From JAJRRH01 sp047638815 (GTDB lineage: Bacteria; Bacteroidota; Bacteroidia; Flavobacteriales_D; JABDKJ01), in the NCBI GenBank assembly GCA_047638815.1, contig JBLIMR010000068.1, positions 1 through 11,592 of the forward strand: DNA of 11,592 nt, in the 5' to 3' direction. The position numbers and the translations under genes were made by a program. Every line of letters starts with the position of its first letter. Positions within the stretch are counted from its first letter, which is position 1. A model generated the notes under the pieces. The model saw nothing but the letters and a program-made list of their open reading frames with translations. It searched no databases and was not told the DNA's origin. Positions 6,892 to 11,592 of the stretch are shown one piece after another.

Positions 6892-8637
6892 TTAGTTCTT
6901 TACTCCTTTCCGTATAGGTATATTCCGTTCTGGAGATAATAGCTCAATGATGTATCCAAAGGCAATTACTAAAACACAACCAACAACGTTATACCATAGG
7001 AATCCCATTGTGAGCCATTCTGGGGCTGTTTCATTGACATTAGCATAGTGGATGGCTATAACACACAATTCCGCTAAAATAGCGGCAAGAAATACAGCAT
7101 TCCCTTTTATATACTTGAAATAAAAGGCAACTAAAAATATTCCTAGGATGGTTCCGTAAAACAATGAGCCAAGTAGATTAACCGCTTGAATTAAATTTTC
7201 AAAAAGTGAAGCTGTCGTTGCAAAGAGTATGGCCAGAAGTCCCCACATTAAGGTGAATATCCTTGACGAGCGCACATAATGTTTATCTGTCCCATCTTTT
7301 TTGATTGATCGCTTATATAAATCAATTGTCGTGGTTGATGCCAAAGCATTCAATTCTGAAGCAGTTGAAGACATGGCTGCCGAAAACATAACTGCAAATA
7401 ATAGTCCAATCATACCAATTGGTAGATTGTCCATAACGAAAGTCATGAAGATATAATCCTTATCATTAGTCTCAGCTTCAGGATCAGCCTCCTTGACTAT
7501 TTCTTTTACCTGATCTCTTATGACGTTGGATTGAGCCTCTAGATCGTTTGCGTTATTTGTAAACTCTCTAATTTGTTCCTCTCGCCCATTGTTCACTGCA
7601 TCCACCAAATATGTAAGTTCCAGCCTTTTCTCTTCGAACAATGCAGTATGTTTGTCGTCCAATTCTTGATACTTCGAACCATATTCATCCATATTCATCA
7701 CATTCTCTGCTACGACTTTATTGAAGAAAACAGGCGGTTGATTAAATTGGTAAAAGACAAAAACCATTACCCCAATAAAAAGAATGACAAACTGCATTGG
7801 CACTTTTAAGATACCATTCATGATGAGACCCAATCTACTTTCAGCGATGGATTTTCCTGTTAGATATCTTTGAACCTGCGATTGATCTGTTCCAAAATAA
7901 GACATGAATAGAAATAAGGCAGCAGTAATACCAGACCAAAAATTATATCTTTCACTGAGGTCAAATTTGAAGTCAACAACATTCAATTTCCCCATTTTAC
8001 CGGCCACATGAAGCGCATCAAAGAACCCAATATTTTGTGGCAACATATTGATCACCATAATGCCCGCTAGAACCATCCCTCCCATCATCACAGCCATTTG
8101 CTGTTTTTGTGTTTGAGTGACAGCTTTCGTACCTCCCGAGACTGTATAGACAATAACCAACATACCTATGAAGATACACGTCAGTGTTAAATTCCAGCCC
8201 AGCAAAGTGGAGAGTATTATGGCCGGAGCGTATATAGTAATCCCTGCCGCCAATCCCCTTTGAAGAAGGAATAGACCGGCTGCAAGCGTTCTCGTTTTTA
8301 AGTCAAATCGACCTTCTAAAAACTCATAGGCTGTAAAAACTTTAAGCTTATAATATATCGGAATGAATGTCACCGATAATATGATCATCGCTATTGGTAA
8401 TCCAAAATAAAATTGAATAAAGCCCATCCCATCATTATAGGCTTGACCGGGTGTTGAAAGAAAAGTAATAGCACTGGCTTGGGTAGCCATAATAGATATT
8501 CCTATGCCCCACCACTTGGCAGTATTGTCCCCTTTTAAATATCCTTCAAGATCTTTACTTCCTCTGGTTTTCCAAACCCCATAACTGACGATAAAGACCA
8601 GGGTCCCTATTAAAATTGACCAATCTATACCACTCAT
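6892..8637 (-). CDS. Sodium:solute symporter (SSS/SGLT family) with a long hydrophilic, coiled-coil-like loop insertion
   Basis: Sodium-coupled inner-membrane uptake transporter of 581 residues. Family signs are the N-terminal WWGIGISIMATQASAITFLS, the helix with TVSGGTKAVTQTQKQQ (about 165-180), SYFGTDQSQVQRYL (about 246-259), and AAMSSTASELNALAST (about 420-435), whose Ser423-Ser424 pair matches the Na2-site serines of vSGLT. About 13 hydrophobic spans can be counted. Between two of them, residues about 303-395 form a highly charged helical stretch (KYQELDDKHTALFEEKRLEL and following), an insertion not found in the core SSS fold. It is the last gene of a three-gene operon: its ATG overlaps the TGA of the 38-residue membrane protein as ATGA, implying translational coupling. 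The substrate cannot be read from the sequence. The upstream PIG-L deacetylase suggests a sugar or amino sugar, by inference. Confidence 0.93.
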   Translation of the reverse strand: MSGIDWSILIGTLVFIVSYGVWKTRGSKDLEGYLKGDNTAKWWGIGISIMATQASAITFLSTPGQAYNDGMGFIQFYFGLPIAMIILSVTFIPIYYKLKVFTAYEFLEGRFDLKTRTLAAGLFLLQRGLAAGITIYAPAIILSTLLGWNLTLTCIFIGMLVIVYTVSGGTKAVTQTQKQQMAVMMGGMVLAGIMVINMLPQNIGFFDALHVAGKMGKLNVVDFKFDLSERYNFWSGITAALFLFMSYFGTDQSQVQRYLTGKSIAESRLGLIMNGILKVPMQFVILFIGVMVFVFYQFNQPPVFFNKVVAENVMNMDEYGSKYQELDDKHTALFEEKRLELTYLVDAVNNGREEQIREFTNNANDLEAQSNVIRDQVKEIVKEADPEAETNDKDYIFMTFVMDNLPIGMIGLLFAVMFSAAMSSTASELNALASTTTIDLYKRSIKKDGTDKHYVRSSRIFTLMWGLLAILFATTASLFENLIQAVNLLGSLFYGTILGIFLVAFYFKYIKGNAVFLAAILAELCVIAIHYANVNETAPEWLTMGFLWYNVVGCVLVIAFGYIIELLSPERNIPIRKGVKN

Positions 8638-8750
8638 GAGAAATGTTCAGTAAACCAGTAAAACAATACTATTAATACAGCCAGCACACCAATCAATAAG
8701 GCATACCAACCGAACCAGGAATTAAAAATAGGAGGTTTACTTTCCTTCAT
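8634..8750 (-). CDS. 38-residue single-span membrane protein between the deacetylase and symporter genes
   Basis: Complete small ORF, ATG at 8750 to TGA at 8634, too short for usual gene finders. The protein begins MKESKPPIFNSWFGWYA, followed by one hydrophobic span (about residues 13-33, LLIGVLAVLIVLFYW) and a short FTEHFS tail. Lysines at the N-terminus and Glu/His at the C-terminus suggest an N-in orientation. Its start is one base after the deacetylase stop (8752) and its stop overlaps the symporter start (ATGA, 8634-8637), so the three are packed as one translational unit. That packing is the strongest sign that it is a real gene. Small membrane proteins next to SSS transporters are known elsewhere (YjcH/DUF485 with ActP, YhdT with PanF, DUF4212), but those are larger with two or more spans, and I see no clear homology. 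Inferred role: accessory subunit or assembly factor for the symporter. Confidence 0.75.
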   Translation of the reverse strand: MKESKPPIFNSWFGWYALLIGVLAVLIVLFYWFTEHFS

Positions 8751-8751
8751 A

Positions 8752-11205
8752 TTACTGACCTAAACTGATTAGATTAACCAATAATCGATATGCTCCCGGC
8801 ACACCAGCTGGCAACTCTCTGAAAAAAGAGATCCCCGTATATACGTAGTTTCCCTCCCCATATTTTGCAATAAGTAAGGATCCATCCTTTGGAGTATCAC
8901 CAGTATCATGCCAGCTCAATACGGTTTGATATTTCTCATCCCACTCTGATGGAAAATATAATCCACGTTCTTGAACCCAATTGTCAAAATCCGCTTCAGA
9001 TAACTTATTTGGCGTATTTAAGACTGGATGACTGCGACTTAAGAATTTAACCTGAGCATCTTCCTCTGTCACTCTATCCCTTGAAAGTGTTATAGGGAAT
9101 GGGCAAAAATCTTGAGTCTTCATTCGATGTCTGGTATTGTATTGAACAATAAGATTCCCTCCAGCCTTTACATAATCAAGAAGCTTTGGCATCACAAATG
9201 GAGAACGTTCATCGACATTGAAATATCTAATGCCTATGAGTATAGCATCATATTGCTTCAAATTACTCAAACTCATATCACCCTCCTCTAATATATCAAC
9301 ATGATAGCCTATGTTCTTCAAAGCATCAGGAACCACATCTCCGGCACCCATAACATAACCTATTTTTTCCCCTGTCTTCTGTATGTCAACATACACAAGT
9401 TTCGATTCAGATTCTGGATACCAAACCTGTGTAGGTATATGATCATATTCAATGGCATTCATTGACCTCGCAGGTTTATTATTGAGTCTGATTTTAAGTT
9501 GACCGTCTTTTGCTCCACTTTTAGGTGTAAGACTGACTCTTACTTTTAACTCCTCCCCTTTTAAGGTCAGTTTATATGGCCTGATATAACTTAACTCCCA
9601 TCCATCGGGACTTTTTACCTCGATAGTTCCTGATTGATTGTCTTTACCCGCTTTTAGTGTAAGTTCCATCAATTGTGATTTCTTGTCTGAAAACAGAAAT
9701 ATGGGTTGATCTATATTTACTGTTACATCTGGTGAAATAATAAACGGTCGATAAGATTCACCATCCACCGGATCATTCCATTTGTAAATAAGTGGAAACT
9801 CATAAGGAATCAATTCTCCTTCAACGTTAATGTATAGTTTGAACGAGATGGAAGCTTTATTTTCTGGTGTTCCTCTCAATTGCTGATCAGTCACTTTATT
9901 GTAGCCCATAGTTACTTCCTCAGCCAACCAATACGGCTGAGAAATAGGCGTTTTAGGAATGACGAAACCGATTTCCTCTTCAAGTTTTTCGTTTTCATTC
10001 AGTGATTTTTCCCAAAGTTCATCAGTCACTAATAAATTTGAGGACAATCCAGATAATGTAACATTCGTATTGCTACGATTAATCATTTCTATAACAACAT
10101 AAAGTGAGTCTCCTGTAGTTTTAGAAAATTCATCCGAAACTGCCTCAATATAAATACCCGCACACTGAACAATTAGGTCATCAATTTCCTTCAACTTAAT
10201 ACTCTTCCAAAAATCATCTTTTAGTTTCGAGACTTCTTTCCTTAATCCTGCCAGGGCCGGAATACTTTTGGATGGATTGAATATTTCAAAGTTAATGGCC
10301 ATTTGATTCACAAGTTCCTTGATCTTCTCACCTCCATTTACTCTGTTCCAATCTGATTCATAGCCGTCAAATAAACTTTCACTCGCTGGCTCTCCAAGCA
10401 AATGTTCAAAATACTCCACATTCTCACCTCTAGAACCAGTTGCACCAAATCCCTGACATTTGTGATTGGATCTACTTCGAGCGGCCAATTCATTATATGA
10501 AGTACCCAATAGCTCGTTGTACAAACCCAAATCATGAACAACAACACCTGGGTCTTCAGCAGATATAGTATCATTCCACCAACGACCAGTATTGATGACA
10601 ACTCTCTTTGGTTGCCAAACATCTACGAATGATAATTGCTCAGGATAAATACTTTTGTCATTTGATATTTTGAACGCTTCCTCTGCCAATATTGCAGAAG
10701 CTGTGTGATGTCCATGACCTCCAGTTGAAACAGCAGGAAATCTACAAACGATAACATCCGGCCTAAATTTTCTTATTACCCAAACAACATCAGCAAGTAC
10801 CTTATCCTTGTCCCAAATACTCAAAGTTTCTTCTGGGTTTTTGGAATATCCGAAATCATTCGCTCTGGAGAAAAACTGCTTACCACCATCTGTTCTTCTT
10901 GCAGCCAAAAGCTCTTGAGTTCTAATAATTCCGAGTTCTTCTCTTATCTCTGTTCCGATGAGGTTTTGTCCTCCATCACCTCTTGTCAAGGACATGTATG
11001 CAGAATTATAAAGTTTTTCATTCGCACAATACGTAATGAAACGCTGATTCTCATCATCGGGATGTGCCGCTATATATAGCACATTCCCAAGCACGTTAAG
11101 CTTTTCAATCTTTTGATATATCTCACCGACACTCCATTGGCTTGGCATTTGAGCAGAGACATTAATTGACAATATTAAAATAGTAAATAGAACTAGTTTT
11201 CTCAT
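8752..11205 (-). CDS. Secreted multidomain PIG-L (LmbE-like) family deacetylase
   Basis: Predicted zinc-dependent N-deacetylase acting outside the cytoplasm, 817 residues. I place the start at 11205, where a signal peptide begins (MRKLVLFTILILSINVSAQ, cleaved before Gln19); the ATG at 11223 would add MLSFDT and put a -7 box inside the coding region. Residues about 40-260 are the PIG-L domain with AAHPDDENQR (His48, Asp50, Asp51, Glu52) and GGHGHHTAS (164-167), supplying the usual metal and catalytic residues. After a linker, the middle of the protein is beta-rich and Ig- or NEW3-like (around SGTIEVKSPDGWEL). The last 200 residues resemble a class I glutamine-amidotransferase/ThuA-like Rossmann domain (DAILIGIRYFNVDERSP, LLDYVKAGGNLIVQYNTR) without an evident catalytic Cys. 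It is much longer than stand-alone PIG-L enzymes (about 230-300 residues). It heads the operon with the small membrane protein and the symporter. The true substrate is unknown; an N-acetylated sugar is the family-based guess. Confidence 0.9.
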   Translation of the reverse strand: MRKLVLFTILILSINVSAQMPSQWSVGEIYQKIEKLNVLGNVLYIAAHPDDENQRFITYCANEKLYNSAYMSLTRGDGGQNLIGTEIREELGIIRTQELLAARRTDGGKQFFSRANDFGYSKNPEETLSIWDKDKVLADVVWVIRKFRPDVIVCRFPAVSTGGHGHHTASAILAEEAFKISNDKSIYPEQLSFVDVWQPKRVVINTGRWWNDTISAEDPGVVVHDLGLYNELLGTSYNELAARSRSNHKCQGFGATGSRGENVEYFEHLLGEPASESLFDGYESDWNRVNGGEKIKELVNQMAINFEIFNPSKSIPALAGLRKEVSKLKDDFWKSIKLKEIDDLIVQCAGIYIEAVSDEFSKTTGDSLYVVIEMINRSNTNVTLSGLSSNLLVTDELWEKSLNENEKLEEEIGFVIPKTPISQPYWLAEEVTMGYNKVTDQQLRGTPENKASISFKLYINVEGELIPYEFPLIYKWNDPVDGESYRPFIISPDVTVNIDQPIFLFSDKKSQLMELTLKAGKDNQSGTIEVKSPDGWELSYIRPYKLTLKGEELKVRVSLTPKSGAKDGQLKIRLNNKPARSMNAIEYDHIPTQVWYPESESKLVYVDIQKTGEKIGYVMGAGDVVPDALKNIGYHVDILEEGDMSLSNLKQYDAILIGIRYFNVDERSPFVMPKLLDYVKAGGNLIVQYNTRHRMKTQDFCPFPITLSRDRVTEEDAQVKFLSRSHPVLNTPNKLSEADFDNWVQERGLYFPSEWDEKYQTVLSWHDTGDTPKDGSLLIAKYGEGNYVYTGISFFRELPAGVPGAYRLLVNLISLGQ

Positions 11206-11210
11206 AGTGT

Positions 11211-11218
11211 CAAAACTA
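11211..11218 (-). promoter_or_regulatory. Possible -7 box (TAGTTTTG) for the deacetylase operon
   Basis: On the minus strand TAGTTTTG matches TAnnTTTG, with only five bases (ACACT) between it and the ATG at 11205. If used, the mRNA would be leaderless or nearly so. There is no TTG at the expected -33 distance, so this may be a chance match and the real promoter could lie further upstream. Confidence 0.3.
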
Positions 11219-11344
11219 AGCATAATTGGCGTTTCTATACTTTATCTACTGTTAAATAGGAATAGTATGTCATCATATGTTAGGACTTTACTTTTAATTT
11301 GATGAAGAATTAGGTGACTCTTTCTTGTATTATTCTAAAGCTAC

Positions 11345-11352
11345 TATATTTG
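11345..11352 (+). promoter_or_regulatory. Bacteroidota promoter (-7 TATATTTG, -33 TTG) for the DUF3667 gene
   Basis: TATATTTG fits the TAnnTTTG -7 consensus. A TTG at 11325-11327, 17 bases upstream, can serve as the -33 element. The predicted leader before the ATG at 11373 is about 15 bases and A-rich, much like that of the DUF2911 gene. It is the best promoter match in the window. Confidence 0.6.
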
Positions 11353-11372
11353 ATAAAAGAGAATTCATAAAA

Positions 11373-11592
11373 ATGAAGTGTGACAATTGCGATAAAATAT
11401 TTTATGATGAATACAAGTTTTGCCCAGATTGTGGACAAAGTGCAACCACAAAGCTTAGTTTAAAGGTTCTATTCAAAGACACCTTAAGTAATTATTTATC
11501 AGTGGACGCCAGAATTTTCAGAAGTCTTGCTCCGTTGCTATTCAGACCCGGTTACCTACCCAAGATATTTGTTGCGGGTAAAAGACACACCT
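11373..11592 (+). CDS. DUF3667-type membrane protein with N-terminal zinc ribbon, 3' partial
   Basis: Only the first 73 residues are in the window and the frame is still open at the edge. The protein begins with a zinc ribbon, C3-x2-C6 and C17-x2-C20-G, followed by a conserved block: LFKDTLSNYLSVDARIFRSL, then LLFRPGYLPKIFVAGKRHT. A short cysteine ribbon, then D..(I/F)FR(S/T)L, then RPG and GKR is the N-terminal pattern of DUF3667 proteins of Bacteroidota, which continue with several membrane spans; those would lie beyond the window. Function is unknown. The ATG at 11373 was chosen because it immediately precedes the zinc ribbon and sits about 15 bases after a good promoter. It is divergent from the deacetylase operon; the spacer of about 170 bases holds both promoters. 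Confidence 0.8.
   Translation, partial: MKCDNCDKIFYDEYKFCPDCGQSATTKLSLKVLFKDTLSNYLSVDARIFRSLAPLLFRPGYLPKIFVAGKRHT

Noticed and set aside
7573..7809. 78-residue ORF antisense to the symporter
   Set aside because: It is a shadow of the symporter reading frame with no start context or protein-like features.
10338..10622. 94-residue minus-strand ORF inside the deacetylase gene
   Set aside because: It is an out-of-frame shadow of a strongly supported coding region.
11206..11223. ATG at 11223 as start of the deacetylase
   Set aside because: It adds six residues before a complete signal peptide and would put a -7-like box inside the coding sequence.

Overview
The window looks like chromosomal DNA from a member of the Bacteroidota. 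The evidence is AT-rich sequence, start codons preceded by A/T-rich DNA instead of Shine-Dalgarno sites, promoter boxes matching the Bacteroidota -7 consensus TAnnTTTG, signal peptides that repeatedly end in Ala-Gln, and families typical of that phylum (RND pump fused to a TolC-like domain, DUF2911, DUF3667, large secreted PIG-L deacetylase). The order or genus cannot be fixed from the sequence.

Left part, plus strand (1-5663). A heavy-metal RND efflux gene, cut at its 5' end by the window, encodes the inner-membrane pump and an outer-membrane TolC-like channel in one polypeptide. Four bases later comes a lipoprotein membrane-fusion adaptor with a histidine-rich N-terminus. Together they encode all three parts of a CzcCBA-type efflux system in two genes. 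A secreted protein of unknown function follows, whose N-terminal half is an internal duplication. Next is a separate gene with its own promoter and a good intrinsic terminator, encoding a secreted DUF2911 protein with a helical TPR-like tail (5768-6622).

Right part, minus strand (11205 down to 6892). A tight three-gene operon encodes a secreted multidomain PIG-L-type (LmbE-like) deacetylase, an easily missed 38-residue single-span membrane protein, and a sodium:solute symporter. The first two genes are one base apart and the last two overlap by ATGA. The likely logic is extracytoplasmic processing of a substrate, possibly an N-acetylated sugar, followed by sodium-coupled uptake, with the small protein as a candidate partner of the transporter. 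The substrate is unknown. At the right edge a DUF3667-type zinc-ribbon membrane protein gene starts divergently on the plus strand and runs off the window.

The points most worth a second look are the unannotated 38-residue protein coupled to the symporter, a signal-peptide-like junction inside the pump-TolC fusion, and the exact 57-residue-period duplication in the unknown secreted protein. No RNA genes, CRISPR arrays, insertion sequences or prophage genes were seen.
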